A DNA stretch of 64,000 nucleotides, from contig NZ_ARWB01000001.1 of the NCBI RefSeq assembly GCF_000384475.1, positions 2,460,176 through 2,524,175 of the forward strand. Direction: 5' to 3'. Under the pieces are notes generated by a model that saw only the letters and a list, made by a program, of their open reading frames with translations, had not been told where the DNA came from and did not search any database. This document shows, piece after piece, positions 55,071 to 63,906 of the stretch (positions within the stretch are counted from its first letter, which is position 1; every line of letters begins with the position of its first letter). The stretch is from Methylopila sp. M107. GTDB taxonomy: Bacteria > Pseudomonadota > Alphaproteobacteria > Rhizobiales > Methylopilaceae. The position numbers were made by a program, and so were the translations under genes.

Positions 55071-57007
55071 TGGATCAGCGCCACCGTGCCGGAGGAGGTC
55101 GCGCCGCCGATGCAGTTAGAGGCGCCCGTGGTGCCGCCCGACAGCACGACTTCGGACCCGATGATCTGCAGGCACGATCCGGTGGATCCGGCGTTGAGGC
55201 TTGCGCCGCCGTCCATCTTGATCGGTCCCCTCGGGAAATAGAACGCGCCCGAGAAGGCCGTGGCCGCGCCGCCCATGAACATCGCGCCGGCGTTGCTGAC
55301 GGAGGTCGGGCCGACGACCACCAGTTTCGCCGTCGAGCCGGACGACGGCGCCGTGATGACGACGTTGTTGAAGCCCGAGCCCACGCAGAACGCGCGGCCC
55401 TGGCAGTTGCCGGACGGGTAGGTCGTGTCGCCGCCCATCACCAGGGTGACGTCGGTTCCCTTCACGCCGACCGACTGGCCGTTGCAGGTCGTGCTGCCGC
55501 CGCTGCTGCCGCCGAACGAGATGTGGCCGGAGACCGTATAGACGCCGGCGCCCAGCACGATGCCGCTCGACGAGGCGAAGAAGCCCTTGACGTCATGCTG
55601 GGCGGCGGCCGGCAGGGTGGTGCAGCTGCCGCCGCCGTCGAGATTGATGTTGCCCGACGCCCGGAACATGCCGGAGCCGGAGCTCGCATCGGCGAACGTC
55701 ACCGTCGCGCCGCCCGCGACCGTCATGGCGTGGCCGTTTGAGGCCGGGCCGAGGTCGTAGCTGTTCGTGGTCCCCGACCCGAACGTCAGGACGGACCCGC
55801 CGCCGACATAGAGGCCGGAATTGATCGCGAACGTGCTCGGGCCGCCGAAGCTCAGCGCCGTGCCGGTATGGCAGATGCTGTAGGAGCCGCCGTCGCCGCA
55901 GGTGTCGGGCGTGCGACCGAAGTTGAACGTGCCGGCGCCGAACGTGACCGTCGTCCCGCCGCCGACCGACAGGCCCTTGGCGAAGGAATAGACGCCCGGC
56001 CCGAAGTCGAGCGTCGAGCCGGAGAGCGCGAGCTTTTCGGAGAAGTTGTACTTCGCGGACGCGTTGCCCGACGTGTTGAACTTGAGCGCGATGCCGCCGC
56101 CGACCGTGAGCTTGCCGAACAGATAGGCGCTGGCGGAAACCGGGCAGGTCATGGTCCAGGTCGGCTGGACCCAGGTCGCCGTGCAGCCGATCGCGACGGC
56201 CTGGCTCGTCGTGCCGCTCTGGTTCCAGGCGAAGTCGATGTCCTTGCCGGCCGTGACCGTCGGGGCCGCCGGGGCCGAGATCGCCCGCGCGGTCGCAAGG
56301 CGGCCGGTCGCCGTCGCGACGACGGCTTCGCTCGCGAGCGGGTCCGTGGCGGTCTTCTGCTTGGCCGCCAGCACGCCGCCCGAGGGCGTCTTCAATCCGC
56401 TGCAGGGCGCGCTTGGCGCCGAGCCCGCATAGCTTGCGTCCTTGGCCGTGACCGTGGTGCCGCACGGCACCGCGATCGACACGTTGGAGGAGACCCCGCA
56501 TGTCGGCGCGGAGAGCGACGTGCCGCCCGAGAGCGTCACGCCCGCGCCGGACGTGCTGAGCGCGATGACGCAGGCGCTCGTGCCGCCGCCGACGGCGGCG
56601 TAGGCGGTGGCCGCGACCGGCAGGTTCGGCGTGAACCCGATGACCTTGGCGAGCAGCAGGCTGTTGGTGACCGCAACGGTCACCTTCACGACCTGCGTCC
56701 CGTCGCCCTTCGGGGAGGCCGCCAGCTGGCCCGTGACGGCGGAGGCGGCCACGCCGTTCAACTGCCCGACCATCTTGGCGGCGGACGAGATCGAGGCGTC
56801 GGTGTTGACGCGGCTATAGGCGGTCGCGCCCGCGAAGGCCGCAATGTCGGCGACGCGCTGCAGGCGGACCTTGGTGAGCAACCCGCCGCCAAATTCCAGG
56901 ACGAGGGCGGCGACGCCGATCATGAGCGGAAGCAATACGGCCGCGAGCACCGTCACGCTGCCGCGCCGGTCGTGAAGAATGCTCCGGATTGGGCGACCGC
57001 TCATCAT
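55067..57007 (-). CDS. TadG-like pilus protein with Gly-rich repeat region
   Basis: A 646-residue protein. Residues 1-45 hold the pseudopilin-like leader and helix (DRRGSVTVLAAVLLPLMIGVAALVLEFG, in parts RRGSVTVLAAVLLPLM), typical of TadG-related proteins with the putative Flp-assembly TadE/G domain. The remaining part has no visible von Willebrand domain. From about residue 280 it is a Gly/Ser/Thr-rich region with recurring strands (KLTVGGGIALKF, LSVGGGTTVTFGAGTF, LYVGGGSVLTFGSG, MTVAGGATVTFADA), suggesting a right-handed beta-helix, perhaps an adhesin tip. GGAGGG precedes two adjacent ATGs, so the start could be one codon later. Confidence 0.85.
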   Translation of the reverse strand: MMSGRPIRSILHDRRGSVTVLAAVLLPLMIGVAALVLEFGGGLLTKVRLQRVADIAAFAGATAYSRVNTDASISSAAKMVGQLNGVAASAVTGQLAASPKGDGTQVVKVTVAVTNSLLLAKVIGFTPNLPVAATAYAAVGGGTSACVIALSTSGAGVTLSGGTSLSAPTCGVSSNVSIAVPCGTTVTAKDASYAGSAPSAPCSGLKTPSGGVLAAKQKTATDPLASEAVVATATGRLATARAISAPAAPTVTAGKDIDFAWNQSGTTSQAVAIGCTATWVQPTWTMTCPVSASAYLFGKLTVGGGIALKFNTSGNASAKYNFSEKLALSGSTLDFGPGVYSFAKGLSVGGGTTVTFGAGTFNFGRTPDTCGDGGSYSICHTGTALSFGGPSTFAINSGLYVGGGSVLTFGSGTTNSYDLGPASNGHAMTVAGGATVTFADASSGSGMFRASGNINLDGGGSCTTLPAAAQHDVKGFFASSSGIVLGAGVYTVSGHISFGGSSGGSTTCNGQSVGVKGTDVTLVMGGDTTYPSGNCQGRAFCVGSGFNNVVITAPSSGSTAKLVVVGPTSVSNAGAMFMGGAATAFSGAFYFPRGPIKMDGGASLNAGSTGSCLQIIGSEVVLSGGTTGASNCIGGATSSGTVALIQ

Positions 57008-57139
57008 CCCTCCAGCGCCCGACTTGCGGGCCTAACGGAGTGAGCGATACCGAAAACATGTAAACTTTCCGCAAAGCGTCAGTGAAAAATCAACTTGTAA
57101 TCATCTGAACAACAACTGCGAATCGCTTCGGACTGACCG

Positions 57140-58147
57140 TCATATCTTTGCGGTTGTGAGTATTATTTTACCCATGTGCGAGCTTTCCTCCATCAGACGA
57201 TGCGCGTCGGCGGCCTGATCGAGCGGGAAGGTGGCGTGCACGATCGGTTTTACTTTGCCGGCCTCGACGAGCGGCCAGGCTTCGCGCACCACCGCCTCGG
57301 CGATCGCGCCCTTCTGCGCGTTCGAGCGGGCGCGGAGCGTGGAGCCGGTGACCGTGAGGCGCTTCAGCATCACGGGGGTGAGGTCGATCTCGACCTTGGG
57401 TCCCTTCATGAAGGCGATCTGCACGAGCACGCCCTCGGGCGCGAGCGACTTGATGTTCTTCGCGGTGTAGTCGCCGCCGACCATGTCGAGGATGACGTTG
57501 ACCCCCTTGCCGCCGGTCGCCTCCTTCAGCACCGCCTGGAAGTCCTCCGTCTTGTAGTCGATGCCGCGCGTCGCTCCGAGTTCCTCGCAGAACCTGACCT
57601 TTTCCGGCCCGCCCGCCGTCGCGTAGACGGTCGCGCCGCGCGCGGCCGCGAGCTGGATCGCGGTGACGCCGATGCCCGACGTTCCGCCATGCACGAGGAA
57701 CGACTGGCCGGCCTTCAGGCCGGCGCGCTCGAACACGTTGGTCCAGACCGTGAGAAAGGTTTCGGGCAGTCCCGCGGCCTGGACCATGGTCAGGCCCTTG
57801 GGGACGGGCATGCACAGCACGGCCGGCGCGCAGACATATTCCGCATAGCCGCCGCCGGAAAACAGCGCGCAGACCTCGTCGCCCACCGTCAGGCCCTTGA
57901 CCCCTTCGCCGAGCGCCACGATGCGCCCCGCGGCCTCCATGCCGAGCGTCTCGGGCGCGCCGGGAGGCGCCGGATACATGCCCTTGCGCTGCATGACGTC
58001 CGGCCGGTTGACGCCCGCGGCCGCGACCTCGATCAGCACCTCGCCCTCGGCGGGCTTCGGCAGCGGCCCCCTGTCCGCGACCAGCACCTCCGGGCCGCCG
58101 GCGCCGTCGGCGCGGATGTAGGTCATTTCGGCGGGCAGGTCTGACAT
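57140..58147 (-). CDS. NAD(P)H quinone oxidoreductase (zeta-crystallin type)
   Basis: A 335-residue medium-chain dehydrogenase without the zinc-binding residues. The nucleotide loop is HGGTSGIGVTAIQLA near residue 150. AAGVNRPDVMQRKGMYPAPPG and the C-terminal HMGKIILT are typical of the QOR/PIG3 group. It would reduce quinones or alkenals with NADPH. AGAAGGA stands before the ATG. It lies downstream of fabI on the same strand, separated by a palindromic element, so cotranscription is uncertain. Confidence 0.88.
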   Translation of the reverse strand: MSDLPAEMTYIRADGAGGPEVLVADRGPLPKPAEGEVLIEVAAAGVNRPDVMQRKGMYPAPPGAPETLGMEAAGRIVALGEGVKGLTVGDEVCALFSGGGYAEYVCAPAVLCMPVPKGLTMVQAAGLPETFLTVWTNVFERAGLKAGQSFLVHGGTSGIGVTAIQLAAARGATVYATAGGPEKVRFCEELGATRGIDYKTEDFQAVLKEATGGKGVNVILDMVGGDYTAKNIKSLAPEGVLVQIAFMKGPKVEIDLTPVMLKRLTVTGSTLRARSNAQKGAIAEAVVREAWPLVEAGKVKPIVHATFPLDQAADAHRLMEESSHMGKIILTTAKI

Positions 58148-58194
58148 CGGGTGGTCCTTCTGCGAGATGGCTCAAGAATGCCGGATCACCCCAA

Positions 58195-58283
58195 CCGTCA
58201 TGCCCGGACTTGATCCGGGCATCCATCGCTTTGGGCCCGTCCGCGCCCGATGGATCGCCGGGTCAAGCCCGGCGATGACGGCG
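58195..58283. repeat. Palindromic element (CCGTCATGCCCGGACTTG type)
   Basis: GTCATGCCCGGACTTGATCC and GGGTCAAGCCCGGCGATGAC are inverted arms enclosing ATCCATCG and CGATGGAT. It is between fabI and the quinone oxidoreductase and belongs to the same family as 1424 and 62054. Confidence 0.75.
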
Positions 58284-58288
58284 CAGCG

Positions 58289-59116
58289 TTACTCCTCGGC
58301 CTTCGCCTCGGCCGCGTCGATCGTCTGGAGGCTGCGGGGATCGGGCATGGAGATGATGTTGTAGCCGCTGTCGACGAAATGGATCTCGCCGGTCACGCCG
58401 CCGGAAAGCTCCGAGGCGAGATAGAGCGCGGAGCCGCCGATCTCGTCGATCGTGACGGTTCGCCGGAGCGGCGCGTGGCGACGCTGGAAGTCGTACATCA
58501 GCCGGGCGTCCGCGATGCCGGCGCCCGCGAGCGTCCGGACGGGGCCCGCCGAGATCGCGTTCACGCGGATCGCGCGCGGGCCGTAGTCGACCGCGAGATA
58601 GCGGACGCTGGCTTCGAGCGCGGCCTTCGCGACGCCCATCACGTTGTAGTTCGGCATGACGCGGGTCGAGCCGCCATAGGTCAGCGTGATGGCGGAGCCG
58701 CCGTTCGGCATCAGCTCGGCGGCGCGCTTCACGAGTTCGGTGAACGAGAAGGCCGAGATCACCATGGTGCGCGAGAAGTTCTCGCGGGACGTGTCGGCGT
58801 AGCGGCCCTTGAGTTCGTTCTTGTTCGAGAAGCCGATCGCGTGGATCAGGATGTCGAGCGCGCCCCACGTCTCCTTCAGCGCTGCGAACACCGCGTCGAC
58901 TGAGGCGAGGTCTTCGACGTCGCAGGGCAGCACCACGTCCGAGCCCAGCGATTCCGCGAGCGGCCGCACGCGCTTGCCGAGCGCCTCGCCCTGATAGGTG
59001 AACGCGACCTCGGCGCCGGCGCCGCTGAGCGCCCGCGCGACGCCCCAGGCGATCGAATGGTTGTTGGCGACGCCCATGACGAGCGCGCGCTTTCCCGAGA
59101 GAAGTCCGGCGACCAT
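58289..59116 (-). CDS. fabI: Enoyl-ACP reductase (NADH)
   Basis: A 275-residue short-chain-dehydrogenase-type enzyme doing the last step of each fatty acid elongation cycle. The NADH site GVANNHSIAWGVAR is near residue 16. The catalytic Tyr-X6-Lys is in YNVMGVAKAALEAS near residue 155. AISAGPVRTLAGAGI follows. AAGGAACC precedes MVAGLLSGK, so I drop the six-residue upstream extension. It lies downstream of fabB and fabA. It is the predicted target of triclosan-type inhibitors, but resistance cannot be read here. Confidence 0.95.
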   Translation of the reverse strand: MVAGLLSGKRALVMGVANNHSIAWGVARALSGAGAEVAFTYQGEALGKRVRPLAESLGSDVVLPCDVEDLASVDAVFAALKETWGALDILIHAIGFSNKNELKGRYADTSRENFSRTMVISAFSFTELVKRAAELMPNGGSAITLTYGGSTRVMPNYNVMGVAKAALEASVRYLAVDYGPRAIRVNAISAGPVRTLAGAGIADARLMYDFQRRHAPLRRTVTIDEIGGSALYLASELSGGVTGEIHFVDSGYNIISMPDPRSLQTIDAAEAKAEE

Positions 59117-59173
59117 TTGGGTTCCTTCGATCAATCGTGAGCGGCTCTGGCGCCGCCGGGATCATCACCCTCA

Positions 59174-59282
59174 GTCGTCGTCCTCCGGCTCGTCCGGAGG
59201 ACCCATCGTCGACGTAGAGCGCGAACTGCGAAAGTTGAGCCGCGGAAGCATGGATCCTCAGGACGAGCCGGAGGATGACGAC
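59174..59282. repeat. Palindromic element (GTCGTCCTCCGGCTCGTCC type)
   Basis: GTCGTCGTCCTCCGGCTCG and CGAGCCGGAGGATGACGAC are mirrored arms, with ACCCATC and ATGGATCC inside. It sits between fabB and fabI and is a different family from the GTCATGCCCG elements. Confidence 0.65.
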
Positions 59283-59322
59283 GCGCTCTATGCCGAACGC
59301 TTGACGTCCCGGTGACCGCCGA

Positions 59323-60540
59323 TCACCCGTTGAAGCGTTCGAAGACCAGCGTGGCGTTGGTGCCGCCGAAGCCGAACGAGTTCGACATCACCGCGTCGAG
59401 CGTCACGTCGTCCTGGCGCTCGCGCAGGATCGGCATGTCGGAGAAGGCCGGGTCGAGCTCCTGGATGTTGGCGCTCTCGGCGATGAAGCCGTTCTGCATC
59501 ATCAGCAGCGAATAGATCGCCTCCTGCACGCCGGCCGCGCCCAGCGAATGGCCGGTGAGCGACTTGGTGGCGGAGATCGGCGGGCAGTTGGTCCCGAACA
59601 CGGCGCGCAGCGCCTCGATCTCCTTGGCGTCGCCGACCGGCGTCGAGGTCGCGTGCGGGTTGACGTACTGGATCGGGTTCTTCGCGGTCGCCATCGCCAT
59701 CTTCATGCAGCGCGCCGCGCCCTCGCCGGACGGCGCCACCATGTCGTAGCCGTCCGAGGTCGCGCCGTAGCCGGTGAGCTCGGCGTAGATCTTGGCTCCA
59801 CGCGCCTTGGCGTGCTCCAGCTCCTCGAGCACGAGGACGCCCGCGCCGCCCGCGATGACGAAGCCGTCGCGGTCCTTGTCATAGGCGCGGGATGCGATCG
59901 CCGGCGTGTCGTTGAACTTGGACGACATCGCGCCCATCGCGTCGAACAGCACCGAGAGCGTCCAGTCGAGCTCCTCGCAGCCGCCGGCGAACATCACGTC
60001 CTGCTTGCCGAGCTGGATCGCTTCCGCGGCGTTGCCGATGCAGTGGCTCGACGTCGCGCAGGCCGACGAGATCGAATAGTTGACGCCCTTGATCTTGAAC
60101 CAGGTGGCGAGCGTGGCGGAGGCCGTCGACGACATCGCCTTCGGCACCGCGAACGGGCCGACGCGCTTCGGGCCCTTTTCGCGGGTCGTGTCGGCCGCTT
60201 CCACGACCGTCTTGGTCGAGGGGCCGCCCGATCCCATGATGATGCCGGTGCGCTCGTTGGAGACGTCGGTCTCCTCCAGGCCCGAATCGCGGATCGCCTG
60301 GTCCATCGCGACATGGTTCCAGGCGGTGCCGCCCGCGTGGAAGCGCATGGCGCGGCGGTCGACGATCTGGCTCGCGTCCAGCGACGGCGCGCCCTCGACC
60401 TGGCAGCGGAAGCCGCGCTTGGCGTATTCCTCCGCGAAGGAGATGCCGGACTTGGCTTCGCGCAGGGAGGCCAGGACCTCCTGCGTCGAGTTCCCGATCG
60501 AGGACACGATGCCCATACCGGTGACGACGACACGCTTCAC
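59323..60540 (-). CDS. fabB: Beta-ketoacyl-ACP synthase I
   Basis: A 405-residue condensing enzyme needed for chain elongation in unsaturated fatty acid synthesis. The nucleophile Cys is in [12 protein letters not shown] near residue 161, with His in [11 protein letters not shown] and TGHSLGAAG, and the closing [14 protein letters not shown]. The start is GTG ([16 protein letters not shown]), with GGGAGG nine bases before it. A longer frame reading back into fabA is rejected. It follows fabA by 83 bases. Confidence 0.95.
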   Translation of the reverse strand: MKRVVVTGMGIVSSIGNSTQEVLASLREAKSGISFAEEYAKRGFRCQVEGAPSLDASQIVDRRAMRFHAGGTAWNHVAMDQAIRDSGLEETDVSNERTGIIMGSGGPSTKTVVEAADTTREKGPKRVGPFAVPKAMSSTASATLATWFKIKGVNYSISSACATSSHCIGNAAEAIQLGKQDVMFAGGCEELDWTLSVLFDAMGAMSSKFNDTPAIASRAYDKDRDGFVIAGGAGVLVLEELEHAKARGAKIYAELTGYGATSDGYDMVAPSGEGAARCMKMAMATAKNPIQYVNPHATSTPVGDAKEIEALRAVFGTNCPPISATKSLTGHSLGAAGVQEAIYSLLMMQNGFIAESANIQELDPAFSDMPILRERQDDVTLDAVMSNSFGFGGTNATLVFERFNG

Positions 60541-60623
60541 GTGAGCTGCCTCCCTTTGAAAGACCGGCCGCGCGCAAGCTGCGCCGGCGGGACAGTCCTT
60601 CGTTGTTTCTCGTGCGGCGCGAT

Positions 60624-61142
60624 TTAAGCCGCCGCGGCGTGCTTGAACAGGCCGACCCTGAGATCGGACGCCTTGTAGATGATGTCGCCGTCGGCCTCCA
60701 ACCAGCCGTCCGCGATGCCGAGCACGAGCCGGCCCTTCACCACGCGTTTGAAGTCGACGCCATAGACGACCTTCTTCACGCTCGGCAGGACCTGGCCGGT
60801 GAACTTGATCTCGCCGGTGCCGAGCGCCCGGCCGCGGCCGGGCTGGCCGAGCCAGCCGAGGAAGAAGCCGGTCATCTGCCACAGCGCGTCGAGGCCGAGG
60901 CAGCCCGGCATCACCGGATCGCCTTTGAAGTGGCACTCGAAGAACCAGAGGTCGGGCTTCACGTCGAGCTCGGCGCGGATGTGGCCCTTGCCGTTCGGGC
61001 CGCCGTCCTCGGAAATCTCGGTGATCCGGTCGAACATCAGCATCGGCGGCAGCGGCAGCTGCGCGTTGCCGGGGCCGAAGAGCTCTCCGCGCCCGCAGGC
61101 GAGCAGGTCCTCGTAATCAAAGCTTGAGCGGCGATCCGACAT
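60624..61142 (-). CDS. fabA: 3-hydroxydecanoyl-ACP dehydratase/isomerase
   Basis: A 172-residue dehydratase that also isomerises the C10 intermediate to start unsaturated fatty acids. The active His is in [15 protein letters not shown] near residue 70 and the Asp in [16 protein letters not shown] near residue 84. Length is that of FabA rather than FabZ. AAAGG precedes MSDRRSSF, and the 42-residue upstream frame is rejected. It heads the fabA-fabB-fabI run and diverges from irr, an arrangement I recall from rhizobia. Confidence 0.96.
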   Translation of the reverse strand: MSDRRSSFDYEDLLACGRGELFGPGNAQLPLPPMLMFDRITEISEDGGPNGKGHIRAELDVKPDLWFFECHFKGDPVMPGCLGLDALWQMTGFFLGWLGQPGRGRALGTGEIKFTGQVLPSVKKVVYGVDFKRVVKGRLVLGIADGWLEADGDIIYKASDLRVGLFKHAAAA

Positions 61143-61351
61143 TTCGGCCTTTCGATCGTTAGCTGCCCCTCGGGCGCATCCAACGCCTCGGTCCGCCCCC
61201 CGCGGCGCGCGCCTCCCTAGCACAGCTCGCGGAGCGGCGGGAAGCGGGGGGCCGCAAGGCCGTCTCACCGGGACTTCTGCGTATCGGCGCCGTCCGCCGG
61301 CGCGGCGGCGGCGCGAGCGCGGGAGGGGCCGGTCCTGTCGCGCTACACATG

Positions 61352-61380
61352 TTGCCGCGGACAGCCCGACATTGTATTAT
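61352..61380 (+). promoter_or_regulatory. Probable sigma-70 type promoter of irr
   Basis: TTGCCG (61352-61357) and TATTAT (61375-61380) are separated by exactly 17 bases. The transcript would start near 61387, leaving a leader of about 100 bases. This also argues against start codons upstream of 61490. Confidence 0.5.
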
Positions 61381-61408
61381 GCCCAAGAACCTCAGTGGTT
61401 TGAGCGCA

Positions 61409-61456
61409 TCTCCGACAGCTCAATCGCTAGCGTCGGAGAACTTCCGGCGGTTTTTT
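61409..61456 (+). promoter_or_regulatory. Possible attenuator in the irr leader
   Basis: CGTCGGA (61431-61437) and TCCGGCG (61443-61449) form a stem with one G-U pair, followed by G and six T, an intrinsic-terminator shape 33 bases before irr. TCTCCGAC (61409-61416) can instead pair perfectly with GTCGGAGA (61432-61439), which breaks the terminator. The two folds exclude each other. Confidence 0.45.
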
Positions 61457-61489
61457 GTAACGCTTACAGAAAGACGAAGAGACCCGACG

Positions 61490-61981
61490 ATGGCCGAAAC
61501 CGCGACCACCGCCGCGCCTGCCGGGACCGTTCGCGCCGCCGATTGCGGCCTGCGTCCGTCCCTGTGCGTCGCCCGCGACGTCGGAGGGTTGCTGCGCGAC
61601 AGCGGCCTCCGCCCGACCCGCCAGCGCATCGCGCTCGGCCGCCTGCTTTACGCCAAGGGCGACCGTCACGTGACCGCCGAGATCCTGCATGAGGAGGCGA
61701 TGCGCGCCCGCGTGCCGGTCTCGCTCGCCACCGTCTACAACACGCTGCACCAGTTCACAGAGGTCGGGCTGCTCCGCGAGCTCGCGATCGACGGCTCGAA
61801 GACCTGGTTCGACACCAACGTCACCGAGCACCATCATTTCCTGGTCGAGGACGACAACCGCCTGATGGACATTCCGGGCGCGCATATCGAGGTCTCCTCG
61901 CTTCCGGAGATCCCGGAAGGCATGGAGATCGCGCGCGTCGACGTGGTGGTGCGCCTGCGCCGCAAGGCGCCGCACGCCTGA
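61490..61981 (+). CDS. irr: Iron response regulator Irr (Fur family)
   Basis: A 163-residue Fur-family protein. The DNA-binding half has LRPTRQRIALGRLLYAKGDRHVTAEILHEEA and VPVSLATVYNTLHQFTEVG (in parts), and the His-rich haem/metal site is NVTEHHHFLVEDDN near residue 120. This pattern marks Irr, which represses haem synthesis and other iron-using genes when iron is low. The Bradyrhizobium-type GCPWHD haem motif is absent, as in Rhizobium and Brucella Irr. Start MAETATT follows a GAAGAG-rich stretch. A promoter and attenuator-like leader precede it. Confidence 0.92.
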   Translation: MAETATTAAPAGTVRAADCGLRPSLCVARDVGGLLRDSGLRPTRQRIALGRLLYAKGDRHVTAEILHEEAMRARVPVSLATVYNTLHQFTEVGLLRELAIDGSKTWFDTNVTEHHHFLVEDDNRLMDIPGAHIEVSSLPEIPEGMEIARVDVVVRLRRKAPHA

Positions 61982-62008
61982 GGTCCTAGGGTTTTAGAGG
62001 GTTTTGAT

Positions 62009-62042
62009 GGCCGTCGCGGAAAACGCGGCGGCCGTTTTCGTT
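62009..62042 (+). terminator. Terminator of irr
   Basis: GGCCGTCGCG and CGCGGCGGCC pair (one G-U) over a short A-rich loop, followed by GTTTTCGTTT. Confidence 0.7.
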
Positions 62043-62053
62043 TGTGAAGCCGT

Positions 62054-62173
62054 CTTGTCCCGGACTTGATCCGGGACCCAGACGCGCCTCCAGCGCCGAA
62101 GAGGGCGGCGACAGAACGTCGCCTAAAGCTTCCGGCGTCGAGGTTCTGGGTCCCGGATCAAGTCCGGGACAAG
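62054..62173. repeat. Palindromic element with perfect 29-bp arms
   Basis: The left arm, 62054-62082, starts CTTGTCCCGGACTTGATCC. The right arm, 62145-62173, is its exact reverse complement. About 62 bases separate them. It lies between irr and the convergent SH3-domain gene. Confidence 0.85.
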
Positions 62174-62178
62174 GGCGC

Positions 62179-62739
62179 TCAATCGAACCGCTCGCCCGGA
62201 TAGATCCCCCACAGCCGGCCCTGCTCGATAAATCCGTAGAAGCCTTCGCCCTCGACGCGGCACCACTGGCCGTCGCATTTCTTGGCCTCGACCAGCACCT
62301 TCGGCTCGAGCCGGGCCGCGAGGCGCTCTCCCGTGCTCGCCTTCACGAACAGCGGAAGCGAAGGGTCCTTCGCCCAGGGGGCGACCAGCGCGGTGCGGCG
62401 GCCGGACAGCAGCGAGTGCCACACCCAGCCCTCGGAGCCTTCCGAATCGCGGATGCGGCGCCAGTTGTCGTATTCGGCGGTGATCTCGACCGGTTCGCCG
62501 GCGCGGCGGTAGATGAAGGCGACCGGGTAGTCCTTGGTCGGCCCCTGCCGCACGAACACCTTGCCGGCCTTCAGGCTGACATAGCGCGGCACGGGCAGGC
62601 CCGAGACCGGGCCGATCATGACGCCCGATTCGAGCTCCTTGGCGGCCTGCGCGGCGGCCCTGTCGGGGGCGGCGGCCAGGATGGCGAAGACCGCCGCGGC
62701 GGCGGCCAGTCGTCCGAGGGTTGCGAGGCTCAGCATCAC
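62179..62739 (-). CDS. Exported SH3-domain protein
   Basis: A 186-residue periplasmic protein. A signal peptide (RLAAAAAVFAILAAAPDRAAAQ) is followed by two SH3-like repeats: VSLKAGKVFVRQGPTKDYPVAF with DNWRRIRDSEGSEGWVWHSLLSG, then LEPKVLVEAKKCDGQWCRVEG with GFIEQGRLWG (in parts). The family (COG3807-like) is common in alphaproteobacteria and probably binds cell-wall peptides. Its exact role is unknown. It is convergent with irr. Confidence 0.82.
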   Translation of the reverse strand: MMLSLATLGRLAAAAAVFAILAAAPDRAAAQAAKELESGVMIGPVSGLPVPRYVSLKAGKVFVRQGPTKDYPVAFIYRRAGEPVEITAEYDNWRRIRDSEGSEGWVWHSLLSGRRTALVAPWAKDPSLPLFVKASTGERLAARLEPKVLVEAKKCDGQWCRVEGEGFYGFIEQGRLWGIYPGERFD

Positions 62740-62910
62740 GCGGGCTTTATCCGTCTACTCGCCGTCTTGCGTTTGGGCAGTCGTCTGCTAGAGACGGCTC
62801 ATGCCCTTGCGCGAGGCCGCGAAGGCCAACTTTCGGGGCCAAGCATCTCCCGTCGCGGTTGACGCGGGATTAACCGTAAAGTCCGCCTTCCCGGATCAGG
62901 TCCTTCTGCC

Positions 62911-63906
62911 ATGAAAAAGCGTCCGCTCGTCATCGTCACGCGTCGGCTTCCCGACGTGATCGAGACGCGCATGCGCGAGCTGTTCGACGCGCGCCTGAAC
63001 CACGAGGACCAGCCGTTCAGCCAGGCGCAGCTCGCCGCCGCGATCGCCGAGGCCGACGTGCTGGTGCCGACCGTCACGGACCGGATCGACGCGGGGCTGC
63101 TCGCGCAGGCCGGCGAGAACCTCCGGCTGATCGCGAATTTCGGTAACGGCGTCGACAATATCGACGTCCAGACCGCGACCAATCGCGGCATCACGGTCAC
63201 CAACACGCCGGGCGTGCTGACCGAAGACACCGCCGACATGACGATGGGCCTCATCCTCGCCGGCCCGCGCCGCATTGCCGAGGGCGCGCGCGTGGTGCCG
63301 GACGAACAGGAGTGGGGCGGCTGGTCGCCGATGTGGATGCTCGGCCGACGCATCTGGGGCAAGCGCCTCGGCATCGTCGGCATGGGCCGCATCGGCCAGG
63401 CGGTCGCCCGCCGGGCCAAGGCCTTCGGCCTGTCGATCCACTATCATAACCGCAAGCGCGTCTCGGCGAGCGTCGAGGACCAGCTGGAGGCGACCTACTG
63501 GGAGAGCCTCGACCAGATGCTGGCTCGCATGGACATCGTCTCGGTCAACTGCCCGCACACGCCCGCGACCTACCACCTGCTGTCGGCGCGCCGCCTGAAG
63601 CTCCTCAAGCGCGACGCCTATGTGGTGAACACCGCGCGCGGCGAAGTCGTCGACGAGGGCGCGCTCGCCCGGATGCTGGAGGCCGGCGAACTCGCGGGCG
63701 CCGCGCTCGACGTGTTCGAGAACGAGCCGGCCGTGAACCCGAAGCTCGTCCGCCTCGCGCGCCAGAACAAGGTGGTGCTGCTGCCGCATCTCGGCTCGGC
63801 CACCATCGAGGGCCGCGTCGACATGGGCGAGAAGGTCATCGTCAACATCAAGACCTTCATGGACGGCCACCGCCCGCCGGACCGCGTCATCCCCGCAATG
63901 CTCTGA
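62911..63906 (+). CDS. D-2-hydroxyacid dehydrogenase (glyoxylate reductase type)
   Basis: A 331-residue NAD(P)H enzyme that reduces glyoxylate or hydroxypyruvate, or oxidises D-glycerate-like acids. The nucleotide loop GIVGMGRIGQAVARRA is near residue 155. The catalytic residues are Arg in VNTARGEVVDE, Glu in DVFENEPAVN and His in LLPHLGSATIEGR. The N-terminal NFGNGVDNIDV is typical of GyaR. In methylotrophs such enzymes serve the serine cycle, but substrate cannot be fixed here. The last 94 bases of the window hold nothing recognisable. Confidence 0.88.
   Translation: MKKRPLVIVTRRLPDVIETRMRELFDARLNHEDQPFSQAQLAAAIAEADVLVPTVTDRIDAGLLAQAGENLRLIANFGNGVDNIDVQTATNRGITVTNTPGVLTEDTADMTMGLILAGPRRIAEGARVVPDEQEWGGWSPMWMLGRRIWGKRLGIVGMGRIGQAVARRAKAFGLSIHYHNRKRVSASVEDQLEATYWESLDQMLARMDIVSVNCPHTPATYHLLSARRLKLLKRDAYVVNTARGEVVDEGALARMLEAGELAGAALDVFENEPAVNPKLVRLARQNKVVLLPHLGSATIEGRVDMGEKVIVNIKTFMDGHRPPDRVIPAML

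Noticed and set aside
61379-61489. Upstream in-frame starts for Irr
   Set aside because: The ATG at 61379 overlaps the -10 hexamer, and the added residues do not resemble known Irr proteins.
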